Source: Candidatus Thermokryptus sp.
GTDB lineage: Bacteria; Bacteroidota; Ignavibacteria; Kryptoniales; Kryptoniaceae
Direction of reading: 5' to 3'
Assembly (NCBI GenBank): GCA_028276305.1
Contig: JAPYWO010000092.1
Coordinates: forward strand, 1 to 6,139
DNA: 6,139 bases
The notes under the pieces were generated by a model. The model had not been told where the DNA came from, searched no databases, and was given only the letters and a program-made list of their open reading frames with translations. A program made the position numbers and the translations under genes. This document shows positions 1 through 6,110 of the stretch, one piece after another; positions within the stretch are counted from its first letter, which is position 1; every line of letters starts with the position of its first letter.

Positions 1-315
1 GCTGTCGCATTTTCAGGAAGCGAAATAAATGCAATTAACACAATAAGACGCTACCACACGCACACAAAGAAGAACTTTTATATCCTTGGTCTCATAAGGA
101 AAAGCAAAATTTTATCCGGAACCGGTCTGAAGCCGAAAAAATTTCTTGATACAATTGATGAGACGCTTGACTTAAATCAATTTGACTTCCTCACTGACAG
201 AATGAAATTTTACAGTTTCTCCGCATACAGAAACGCAATTGAAAAGCTTAGGAAAACATTGCTTGTAAATCACATTGAGGTCTTCCCGAGAAGGAACGAG
301 ATTTACAATTTTTGA
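1..315 (+). CDS. C-terminal end of an unrecognised protein (5' truncated)
   Basis: Frame 1 is open from the first base to a TGA at 313-315, giving 104 residues of a protein whose start lies outside the window. The segment begins AVAFSGSEINAINTI and ends EVFPRRNEIYNF. It is basic, rich in Lys, Arg, Phe and Tyr, and has no Cys and no clear transmembrane segment. The middle part (NFYILGLIRKSKIL) looks like a beta strand followed by a charged turn. The last third (SFSAYRNAIEKLRKTLL) looks like an amphipathic helix. I do not recognise the family and assign no function. Codon choice is like that of the neighbouring genes, and no competing frame is open, which supports it being real coding sequence. 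The next gene on the same strand starts 69 nt downstream with no terminator between them, so co-transcription is possible. Confidence 0.7.
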   Translation, partial: AVAFSGSEINAINTIRRYHTHTKKNFYILGLIRKSKILSGTGLKPKKFLDTIDETLDLNQFDFLTDRMKFYSFSAYRNAIEKLRKTLLVNHIEVFPRRNEIYNF

Positions 316-372
316 AACCAGATCAGGTTGAACCTTGTTTTTAAAATTGAAACCCTTTTGAAAAACAAAATC

Positions 373-377
373 AGGAG
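373..377 (+). promoter_or_regulatory. Shine-Dalgarno site deciding the start of the HMA gene
   Basis: AGGAG lies 7 nt before the ATG at 385. It picks this ATG over the in-frame TTG at 328, which has no such site and would add 19 residues in front of a clean signal peptide. Confidence 0.7.
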
Positions 378-384
378 CAAAGTC

Positions 385-969
385 ATGAAGAGAATAATTT
401 TTTCTTTAATGGTCGTCTTAGTATCGCTGACTCTATCATTTGCTCAAGATGGACTCAAAACAACGAAAATCACCGTCAAGGGGATAACCTGCGATAATTG
501 TTTGGATGAGGTTAAAGAGGCGCTTGTAAATGTCAAAGGTGTTAGCTCTGTTGAGTTTGAGAAAACCGATTTCAAAAATCATTTTGGCATTGTAAGCGTT
601 AAATATAACCCGGAGCAAGCGAATTTAGACAATCTTGTTGAGGCGATAAATGAGGCGGGATTTGAAACGGATTTAAATAAACAAGCGGAAAAGAAAACAG
701 GAAAAGTTGAAGGTGCTGTAGCGAAGATAAATGTTAAAGGGATTGAATGTGGGGGATGTGTAAAAAGCGTTGAAAACTCCTTGAAAAAGGTTGAAGGAGT
801 GAAAAGCGTTGAATTCGAGAAGAAAGATTTTAAGAAAAGGGTTGGTGTTGTTAAAGTGGTTTATGACCCTGAAAAGGCAAAGGTTAAAGACCTTGAAGAC
901 GCTGTTCTAAAGGTCGGCTTTGAGGCAAACGATAGAAAGCCGGAGAAAAAACACGAGATAAAACATTAA
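385..969 (+). CDS. Exported protein with two heavy-metal-associated (HMA) domains
   Basis: The protein has 194 residues. It opens with a Sec-type signal peptide: MKRII, then a hydrophobic stretch, with probable cleavage after SFAQ at residue 21. Two HMA (CopZ/MerP/ATX1-like) domains follow, at about residues 27-95 and 112-180. Each has a CxxC metal site: GITCDNC with Cys36 and Cys39, and GIECGGC with Cys122 and Cys125. The two copies agree at about half of 68 aligned positions by hand count, so they arose by internal duplication. The family binds soft metals such as Cu(I) or Hg(II) through the two thiols, and an envelope metal chaperone or sink is the natural inference. Both repeats carry about five extra residues in the loop after the second strand (EFEK-x-DFK), where classical HMA domains have a tight turn. 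The C-terminus is a charged, His-containing tail (KKHEIKH). No transporter or regulator gene adjoins it, so the metal is unknown. It is less likely to be a non-metal protein, since both CxxC motifs are intact. Confidence 0.9.
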   Translation: MKRIIFSLMVVLVSLTLSFAQDGLKTTKITVKGITCDNCLDEVKEALVNVKGVSSVEFEKTDFKNHFGIVSVKYNPEQANLDNLVEAINEAGFETDLNKQAEKKTGKVEGAVAKINVKGIECGGCVKSVENSLKKVEGVKSVEFEKKDFKKRVGVVKVVYDPEKAKVKDLEDAVLKVGFEANDRKPEKKHEIKH

Positions 970-975
970 AAAATT

Positions 976-993
976 GGGCACCGAAAGGTGCCC
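976..993. terminator. Bidirectional intrinsic terminator between convergent genes
   Basis: GGGCACC (976-982), loop GAAA and GGTGCCC (987-993) form a perfect 7-bp GC-rich hairpin with a stable GNRA-type tetraloop. It is followed on the + strand by CTTTAATTTTTAA and on the - strand by AATTTTTTAA. It lies 6 nt after the HMA stop and 9 nt after the stop of the GWxTD gene on the opposite strand, so it can end both transcripts. Confidence 0.88.
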
Positions 994-1002
994 CTTTAAT
1001 TT

Positions 1003-2367
1003 TTAATTTGGCGCTATCTGTAAGCGCCAATTATCATCCCTTATCTCATTACGCTTGGTTGAGTGCACAAGGATATAATCCGAAAAACCCGACTTATCAA
1101 CAAATACAAATTCAACTCCGCCTTCAATGTTATGGTAATACCATATCTCGTAAGGTTTGCTGTCAACCTCGCTTGGATGTCTTTCGTATTCATCTGGTGG
1201 ACCATACATTATATAAACCCTTCCCCTGTCGGTTCTCCAGCCCTCTTTATTTCCAACGCTGAAATGTTGATTAGCGTATTCAACTCGTTTGAAATATTCA
1301 ACTTTTAACTCATTTATCGGCGTTGTTTTATCTGGATCGCGTTTTCTCCAAAACTCAGCCAGAAACTTTCTTTTCGCTTCCTCCCCTTTGAGCTGTTTAT
1401 ATCTGTTAACTTCTTCCTGCGTCGCTATATATCTTGCGATGGCAAACTCCTTATCAAGCTCCTGCTCGGACATACCCGCATATTCCGATGCCATGTCATA
1501 ACCGCCATAAGCTTGAAACGAGTCAGCAACGACAATGTTCGGATTATAGATATAAAATCTTTTTGAAGAACTCACACCTTTATTTTCAACCGTGTCAATC
1601 GCAACAAGGACAAAACGATATGTCCCGGTTGGCAAGTTAGATAAATTGACGGTTCCAACTTCAACAACTGCGCTTGCCTGCGTTTTCGCTCTGATCTTTC
1701 TTCCGCTCTTTACAACATTTCCGAGCGAGTTATAAACCCTCCACTCTACAACATATTTATCATGACCCACAGCATTCACATTGTAAATTTCGGAATAGTA
1801 ATAAAGCACAGGCAAACCAAGACCATAAAGCAAACTCGGATTTGGTATAACTTCAAATGTGTTTTTGTAGAATATGCTCGTGCGGTTTTCAGATGGATAA
1901 ACATTTGAGCAAAGTTGAACATCGCTTAACCAAAGCTTATCAGTTGGAATTGGATTTATAATCGCTGGTACCACAACGCTATCAAACCTTGAGAGATTGT
2001 TCAAGTCCCGAGCTATAACTATGAATTGATATTTTCCGGGCTCAATAAGAAAAGCAGTTGCACCTATCAAATTCTTGTTAGGGTCAATTTTAGCTGTATC
2101 CTCAACTTCAATCGGTATTTTCCAAGCTTTCCCTTGAATTATCGTATCCCTTTGCGTATCCTTAACAAGAACTTGAACGACTATTCCGCCTTTAAAACCG
2201 CCTTCATACTTGACGAGTTCAAGTTGCTTGTGATGAAATGAATAATAAATTTCAACATAATTTCTGGTTTGGTCATACTTAAAAGAAGCGTAGTCAACAT
2301 TTAACCTCAATGGGTTTTGCCCCAAAAGTTGTGAGGCAAATAATAAAACGAATAAAATCTTCCACAT
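1003..2367 (-). CDS. Secreted GWxTD-domain protein
   Basis: The protein has 454 residues. It starts with a short signal peptide (MWKILFVLLFASQLLGQ, probable cleavage near residue 16-17). A beta-rich N-terminal half (about 20-275) follows, made of Ig-like strands with motifs such as LPTGTYRFVLVAID at 245-258. The C-terminal GWxTD domain covers about 295-440. Its signature is clear: FLAEFWRKRDPD at 335-346, then EGWRTDRGRVYIMYGPPDE at 375-393, then PYEIWYY at 405-411. GWxTD proteins are widespread in FCB-group bacteria, and as far as I know have no established biochemical function. An envelope or outer-membrane-associated role is inferred from the signal peptide. The gene is monocistronic: it has its own promoter upstream and a shared hairpin terminator downstream. 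No good Shine-Dalgarno site precedes the ATG, which is common in this group. The start is supported by the signal peptide beginning right at that Met. Confidence 0.9.
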   Translation of the reverse strand: MWKILFVLLFASQLLGQNPLRLNVDYASFKYDQTRNYVEIYYSFHHKQLELVKYEGGFKGGIVVQVLVKDTQRDTIIQGKAWKIPIEVEDTAKIDPNKNLIGATAFLIEPGKYQFIVIARDLNNLSRFDSVVVPAIINPIPTDKLWLSDVQLCSNVYPSENRTSIFYKNTFEVIPNPSLLYGLGLPVLYYYSEIYNVNAVGHDKYVVEWRVYNSLGNVVKSGRKIRAKTQASAVVEVGTVNLSNLPTGTYRFVLVAIDTVENKGVSSSKRFYIYNPNIVVADSFQAYGGYDMASEYAGMSEQELDKEFAIARYIATQEEVNRYKQLKGEEAKRKFLAEFWRKRDPDKTTPINELKVEYFKRVEYANQHFSVGNKEGWRTDRGRVYIMYGPPDEYERHPSEVDSKPYEIWYYHNIEGGVEFVFVDKSGFSDYILVHSTKRNEIRDDNWRLQIAPN

Positions 2368-2399
2368 GGCTTTGAAGTGATATTTTTTCTTTCCGATTA

Positions 2400-2428
2400 A
2401 TTTTAATCAAAAAATGCGAAAATATCAA
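2400..2428 (-). promoter_or_regulatory. Sigma70-type promoter of the GWxTD gene
   Basis: Read on the - strand, TTGATA (2428-2423) and TAAAAT (2405-2400) are separated by exactly 17 nt. Each hexamer is one mismatch from the consensus TTGACA/TATAAT. The expected transcript start near 2393 gives a leader of about 25 nt before the ATG at 2367. The site sits just after the upstream operon's terminator, as an independent promoter should. It was predicted by eye, and in A+T-rich DNA chance matches occur. Confidence 0.55.
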
Positions 2429-2448
2429 ACCCATTCAAAAACAAAAAA

Positions 2449-2466
2449 GCCCCGCATTCGCGGGGC
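2449..2466 (-). terminator. Intrinsic terminator of the acpS-redoxin operon
   Basis: On the - strand, GCCCCGC, loop GAAT and GCGGGGC form a perfect 7-bp GC-rich stem (left arm 2466-2460, right arm 2455-2449). The run TTTTTTGTTTTTG follows directly. The hairpin starts 10 nt after the TGA of the redoxin, so it closes the - strand operon before the promoter of the next gene. On the + strand the stem is not followed by a T run, so it works in one direction only. Confidence 0.92.
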
Positions 2467-2476
2467 AATCGGATTC

Positions 2477-3082
2477 TCAATTCTCAGCGTACTTAACGGA
2501 ACAACCATACGGTTTTGAAACCTGAACGCTCACCGGTTTTCCATTTAAAATCTCATTCAAAGCATCCCTGACATAATTTACTTTCTCCTTCTTCTCACCT
2601 CTTGGGTCATCGTCAATCGCTCCGTTATAAACGAGTTTTCCATCTTTATTAATTATAAACATATGTGGCGTCGTCTTAGCATCAAATAATTTCCCAACCT
2701 TTCCGTCCGGGTCAAGCAAATATGCGGTATAAACTGCTCCCCACTCTTTGTAAATTTTCTCAAGCTCCTTCGCATCACGATAATCCCTGTGCTTCGGGTT
2801 CGTTGAATTGATTATAATCCAAACAACGCCCTTCTCTGTGAATTCCTTTTGAACGCTTTGCATAATCTTCTCTCTATAAACACGCTAAACAAACGGACAA
2901 TTTGGATTAGTCCATTCAAGAACAACGATCTTCCCCTTAAAATCAGAAAGCTTAACTACCTTGCCATTTAAATCATTCAAGCTAAAATCTGGAACAACGC
3001 TTCCTATCTCAATCTTGTCACCGAAAGAAACCGTAAGCAAAGGCAAGACAAGTGAAATTCCAAGTATTTTAAGCACCGTCAT
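2477..3082 (-). pseudogene. Exported redoxin (AhpC/TlpA-like) interrupted by an in-frame TAG
   Basis: A 201-codon frame runs from ATG at 3082 to TGA at 2477, with one stop, TAG at 2887-2885 (codon 66). Upstream are a signal peptide (residues 1-20) and the redoxin start: VVPDFSLNDLNGK at 29-41, then VVLEWTNPNCPFV at 53-65 with Cys62. Downstream the same frame continues with GVVWIIINSTNP, AYLLDPDGKVG, the cis-Pro motif KTTPHMF and the ending KPYGCSVKYAEN with Cys194. As I recall the family, CPFV is followed by a basic pair (KK or RK), HY and then MQ ten residues on. Here the spacing is identical, with TAG in place of the first basic residue, so one AAG-to-TAG change explains it and no bases are missing. 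The family has a single Cys at the CxxC position plus a C-terminal Cys. It is probably a thiol peroxidase or reductase of the envelope, but the exact reaction is unknown. It could be a recent pseudogene, a sequence error, or a read-through gene. If translation stopped, the first piece would be 65 aa, and a restart at the ATG at 2863 would lack Cys62. Confidence 0.85.
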
Positions 3083-3089
3083 TTTTTCA

Positions 3090-3094
3090 CCCTC
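3090..3094 (-). promoter_or_regulatory. Shine-Dalgarno site of the redoxin gene
   Basis: On the - strand GAGGG lies 7 nt before the ATG at 3082 and overlaps the TGA stop (3095-3093) of the upstream gene. This suggests translational coupling inside the operon and fixes the redoxin start. Confidence 0.65.
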
Positions 3095-3911
3095 AATTTG
3101 TTTTTGTTAAGTCAATTTTAACTTCATAACCTTTATCATTTAAGACGAGCACCCCACTCAAAAAGTTCATTCTATCACCTTGACTTGTAGGCGTAACCGA
3201 AATTTCAAGAATTCCATCTTTAACTTTGATGCTTTTAAAATCAATCAAAAACTTATCCATCTGCTCAGGATAAAAATCAACGATTTTTGTCGCAAGTGAA
3301 CCGCCAAACTTAACTCTGACAAAATCACTTTTTCCTTTCCGCTCAACCTTCAAGCTTTCAATTTTCAACCCAGATTTTTCAAATGGTTGTGGGAGCATTT
3401 TAGCGTATTTTTCAATTTTAGAACGCCACTGATTATTTGCTTTTATAATTTTCAGTTGAACATTCGCACTCCCGGGTACGCAACTTTTACTGCACACAAC
3501 CCAACTTACCTTCGCCTTGACGATGTTTTCGCCTTTAAATTTCGTCCTTGATGTAATTTCAACAGGTATTATCAAAACAACTTCATTAAAATAACCATAC
3601 GAGACAACATTCTCGTGATCAATCTTTTGAGGCAATGGGAATAAAACGTTTCCAGCTTTGAGAAAGGATGGCAAGTTTAACTCAATACTTGGCGCCAAAC
3701 CAGCATCACCGGGATTTTTCCAGTATATATACCAGCCTGGTTTTATAGAAAAACGAACACCAAGATTAAACCTATTTGAAACACCATCATAATCAGATAT
3801 AAGCTCAACATTGACGATTTTTTCGCCCAATGATTGTGCCAAAGTGAAAAATGGAAAAGCGAAAAGGTTAGAGAACAAAACGAGGAGAATTTTAAACTCC
3901 AAGCTCTTCAT
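3093..3911 (-). CDS. Free-standing DsbD-alpha-like (DsbD/ScsB N-terminal domain) protein
   Basis: The protein has 272 residues from ATG at 3911. The N-terminus MKSLEFK followed by a hydrophobic run to FFTLAQ (residue 26) is a signal peptide. A longer in-frame TTG start at 3923 would only add four residues. The rest resembles the Ig-like N-terminal domain of the disulfide reductase DsbD and of ScsB. Motifs are KPGWYIYWKNPGDAGLAPSI at 57-76, YGYFNEVVLIIPV at 105-117 and WVVCSKSCVPG at 137-147 with the redox pair Cys140/Cys144. In complete DsbD this domain takes electrons from the membrane domain and passes them to envelope thiol proteins. Here the protein ends without the eight-helix membrane domain and the C-terminal thioredoxin domain, and neither is encoded elsewhere in the window. 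The start overlaps the acyl-CoA synthetase by 20 nt, and an exported redoxin starts 10 nt downstream, a plausible partner. The family call is firm; the electron donor and target are not known. Confidence 0.87.
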   Translation of the reverse strand: MKSLEFKILLVLFSNLFAFPFFTLAQSLGEKIVNVELISDYDGVSNRFNLGVRFSIKPGWYIYWKNPGDAGLAPSIELNLPSFLKAGNVLFPLPQKIDHENVVSYGYFNEVVLIIPVEITSRTKFKGENIVKAKVSWVVCSKSCVPGSANVQLKIIKANNQWRSKIEKYAKMLPQPFEKSGLKIESLKVERKGKSDFVRVKFGGSLATKIVDFYPEQMDKFLIDFKSIKVKDGILEISVTPTSQGDRMNFLSGVLVLNDKGYEVKIDLTKTN

Positions 3912-5712
3912 ACATCTGCTCAATTAAATTTTTATACTTTTGCTCAACGACTCTTCTTTTGACCTTCAATGTTGGGGTCAACTCACCATCTTCAATCGTG
4001 AATGGTTTATCAAGCAGACGGAAATTTCTTATATGTTCGTGTTGTGCAAGCTCCTTATTAACTCGCTTTATCTCCCTTTCAAATAATCTGTAAATTTCAT
4101 CCCGATGTATAAGTTCTTTTTCGTCCTGAAATGGGATTCCATTTTGTTTTGCGTAATCTTTTATCGCTTCAAAATCAGGGACTATCAAAGCAGTTAAAAA
4201 AGGTTTGCCTTCACCGATGACGACAACTTGGTCAATATAGCTTGATTGGGCAAGCAAACTTTCAATCGGTTGAGGTGCGATGTTTTTACCACCCGAACTA
4301 ACAAAAATATGTTTTTTCCTGTCTGTTATCACAAGAAATCCATCTTCGTCAAAATAACCGATATCACCTGTATGAAACCATCCATCTTTATCTATAACTT
4401 CAGCGGTCGCTTTTGGATTGTTATAATAACCGAGCATGACATTTGGTCCACGGGCGAGGATTTCTCCGTCTTCAGCGATTTTAATTTCAACTCCCGGTAT
4501 CGGCTTACCAACAGTTCCAAACTTATAATCATCAAGGCGATTGACAGTCAAAACTGGCGATGTTTCAGTTAGACCATATCCTTCAATTATTTTTATCCCG
4601 AGCGCTTCAAAAAATTCACCGAGTTCCTTCGCAAGAGCTGCTCCACCCGAGACGAAGAATTTAATCCTTCCACCGGTTCTTGCTTTCAATTTTGAAAAGA
4701 CAAGTTTATCCGCAAGCGCATATTGCGACTTCAACCAAGCTGGAACTTTGCCCTTCTTTGACGCTTGGACATATTTTTTCCCGACATCAAGAGCCCAATA
4801 AAAAATCTTTTTCCTTAAAGCCGGACCTGATTCAACGCCTTTTATAATCCTGTTGTAAAGTCGTTCAAATAACCTCGGAACCGATGTCATTACCGTCGGT
4901 CTCACTTCAAGCAGATTTTGGGCGATTGTGTCAATGCTTTCTGCGAGTGCAACCACACCACCACAGGCAAAAGCAGCGTAAAAACCAGCCATCCTTTCAA
5001 ATGAATGGGAAAAAGGAAGATATGAAAGGAAAGTATCTTCTGGGGTCATCGGAACAACTTGTGTTGCGCTCAATATGTTTGAAACGAGATTTTTATGCGT
5101 CAAAACAACACCTTTCGGCTCGCCAGTTGTCCCAGATGTGTAAATTATCGTCAATATATCCTCCGGCTTTACCTCTTTTATCATATCTATCCAGTAATTT
5201 GGATTTTTCGCCTTGAAATCTCTACCGATCTCCATCAACTCTTTTAAACTTAAAAGATACTCTGGGGCGGAAATTCCCTTCTCAGTGAAAATTATAACTT
5301 TATCAAGCGATTCAACACTGTCATAGATTTTTTCAATCTTTGACAATTGCACCTGATTTGAGACAAATGTCGCCTTAACCCCAGCGTCGTTGAAGATATA
5401 TTCAATCTGTTTGGGTGTCAAAGTCGGATAAACTGGGACATCAACTATTCCCGTGGTGGTCATTGCGAAATCAACTATTATCCATTCAATTCTATTTTCG
5501 GAGACGATCCCAACTTTATCGCCTTTTTTCAATCCGAGAGCAGCAAGCCCGCACGCTGTCAGCTCAACCATTTCCCTTAACTCTTTATAAGACAATGGCT
5601 TATAAACTCCCGCAACTTTATAAAGGTAAGCTGGCTTTTCAGAATCAATGAAATGCCTTGTTATAACATCAAACATCTCTGCGATTGTTGAAAACGGCTT
5701 GACAACAGGCAT
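3892..5712 (-). CDS. Long-chain fatty acid--CoA ligase (AMP-forming)
   Basis: The protein has 606 residues, the normal length for bacterial FadD15/FAA1-type enzymes of the ANL superfamily. It should activate fatty acids in two steps, through acyl-AMP to acyl-CoA, in the cytoplasm or at the inner membrane face. The motifs appear in order: YTSGTTGEPKGVVLTH at 191-206 (phosphate loop), YLPFSHSFER at 231-240, EGYGLTETSP at 377-386, WFHTGDIGYFDEDGFL at 445-460 with the ribose-binding Asp450, DRKKHIFVSSGGKNIAP at 464-480, and LTPTLKVKRRVV at 578-589 with the probable catalytic Lys583. All key positions look intact. GGAG 8 nt before the ATG supports the start. It lies 26 nt downstream of acpS and overlaps the DsbD-alpha gene by 20 nt, so it is inside the operon. 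Chain-length preference cannot be read from the sequence. It may feed membrane lipid synthesis or recycling rather than beta-oxidation, given its neighbour acpS. Confidence 0.95.
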   Translation of the reverse strand: MPVVKPFSTIAEMFDVITRHFIDSEKPAYLYKVAGVYKPLSYKELREMVELTACGLAALGLKKGDKVGIVSENRIEWIIVDFAMTTTGIVDVPVYPTLTPKQIEYIFNDAGVKATFVSNQVQLSKIEKIYDSVESLDKVIIFTEKGISAPEYLLSLKELMEIGRDFKAKNPNYWIDMIKEVKPEDILTIIYTSGTTGEPKGVVLTHKNLVSNILSATQVVPMTPEDTFLSYLPFSHSFERMAGFYAAFACGGVVALAESIDTIAQNLLEVRPTVMTSVPRLFERLYNRIIKGVESGPALRKKIFYWALDVGKKYVQASKKGKVPAWLKSQYALADKLVFSKLKARTGGRIKFFVSGGAALAKELGEFFEALGIKIIEGYGLTETSPVLTVNRLDDYKFGTVGKPIPGVEIKIAEDGEILARGPNVMLGYYNNPKATAEVIDKDGWFHTGDIGYFDEDGFLVITDRKKHIFVSSGGKNIAPQPIESLLAQSSYIDQVVVIGEGKPFLTALIVPDFEAIKDYAKQNGIPFQDEKELIHRDEIYRLFEREIKRVNKELAQHEHIRNFRLLDKPFTIEDGELTPTLKVKRRVVEQKYKNLIEQMYEELGV

Positions 5713-5720
5713 GGCGTTTT

Positions 5721-5724
5721 CTCC
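5721..5724 (-). promoter_or_regulatory. Shine-Dalgarno site of the acyl-CoA ligase
   Basis: On the - strand GGAG, preceded by a run of A, lies 8 nt before the ATG at 5712, inside the 26-nt gap after acpS. No promoter or terminator is visible in that gap. Confidence 0.65.
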
Positions 5725-5738
5725 TTTTTGATTTTTGA

Positions 5739-6110
5739 TTAACTTTTCTCAATGATTGCAAAAGCAACTGCATAATTTTGGGAGTGAGAAATTGAAATAT
5801 GAACGGAGCAGGAGTTAAGCTCTTCTTTAAGCTTATTGTGGAAAAAAGCAAACGGTTTACCTCTTTTGTCATTTAAGACCTCAACATCCTTCCATCTGAA
5901 ATTTCCAGTCCAACCTGTTGATATTGCCTTGCTTATTGCTTCTTTAACGGCGAATCTGCCTGCAAGGTGCTGGTAGGAATTTTTCTTTGAGAGGCAATAA
6001 TCTATTTCTCTATCGGTGAATATCTTTTTAAGAAAATGTTCCCCCCACTTTTCATGCAACTTTTTGAATCTTTCAACTTCAACTATGTCAACTCCCACGC
6101 CGATTATCAT
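5739..6110 (-). CDS. acpS: Holo-[acyl-carrier-protein] synthase
   Basis: The protein has 123 residues from ATG at 6110. AcpS transfers 4'-phosphopantetheine from CoA to a serine of apo-ACP, making the carrier active for fatty acid synthesis in the cytoplasm. The sequence has the family order: MIIGVGVDIVEVERF at the start with Mg-binding Asp8, IFTDREIDYC at 30-39, LAGRFAVKEAISKA at 49-62 with Mg-binding Glu57, and the C-terminal strand HISISHSQNYAVAFA. Length is normal. An ATG two codons earlier (6116) is also possible. I prefer 6110 because most AcpS proteins start MI-x-G-x-G-x-D, and because this ATG overlaps the stop of a possible upstream frame as ATGA. Neither start has a good Shine-Dalgarno site, which fits coupled translation. 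It is the first complete gene of the operon and sits 26 nt before the acyl-CoA ligase. Confidence 0.95.
   Translation of the reverse strand: MIIGVGVDIVEVERFKKLHEKWGEHFLKKIFTDREIDYCLSKKNSYQHLAGRFAVKEAISKAISTGWTGNFRWKDVEVLNDKRGKPFAFFHNKLKEELNSCSVHISISHSQNYAVAFAIIEKS

Noticed and set aside
316..334. Short inverted repeat (AACC..GGTT and GGTTGAACC) between the first two genes
   Set aside because: Stems of only four base pairs with no T run and no operator-like symmetry of useful length. Chance is enough to explain it.
328..384. Upstream in-frame TTG as the start of the HMA gene
   Set aside because: It has no ribosome site and would put 19 charged residues ahead of a clean signal peptide. The ATG at 385 has AGGAG 7 nt before it.
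436..618. 60-codon open frame on the - strand
   Set aside because: It lies antisense inside the first HMA domain, and its product has no recognisable motif.
1008..1640. Overlapping + strand open frames opposite the GWxTD domain
   Set aside because: They are mutually overlapping shadows of a conserved - strand gene.
2885..2887. The TAG as a selenocysteine codon
   Set aside because: Selenocysteine is encoded by TGA, and the family has a basic residue, not Cys, at this position.
4246..5216. Several + strand open frames of about 86-110 codons opposite the ligase
   Set aside because: All are antisense to strongly conserved ligase motifs, have no ribosome sites, and read as shadow translations.
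5669..5872. 67-codon - strand frame across the acpS/ligase junction
   Set aside because: It overlaps the conserved C-terminus of acpS and the start of the ligase in another frame. The product is basic low-complexity sequence without motifs.
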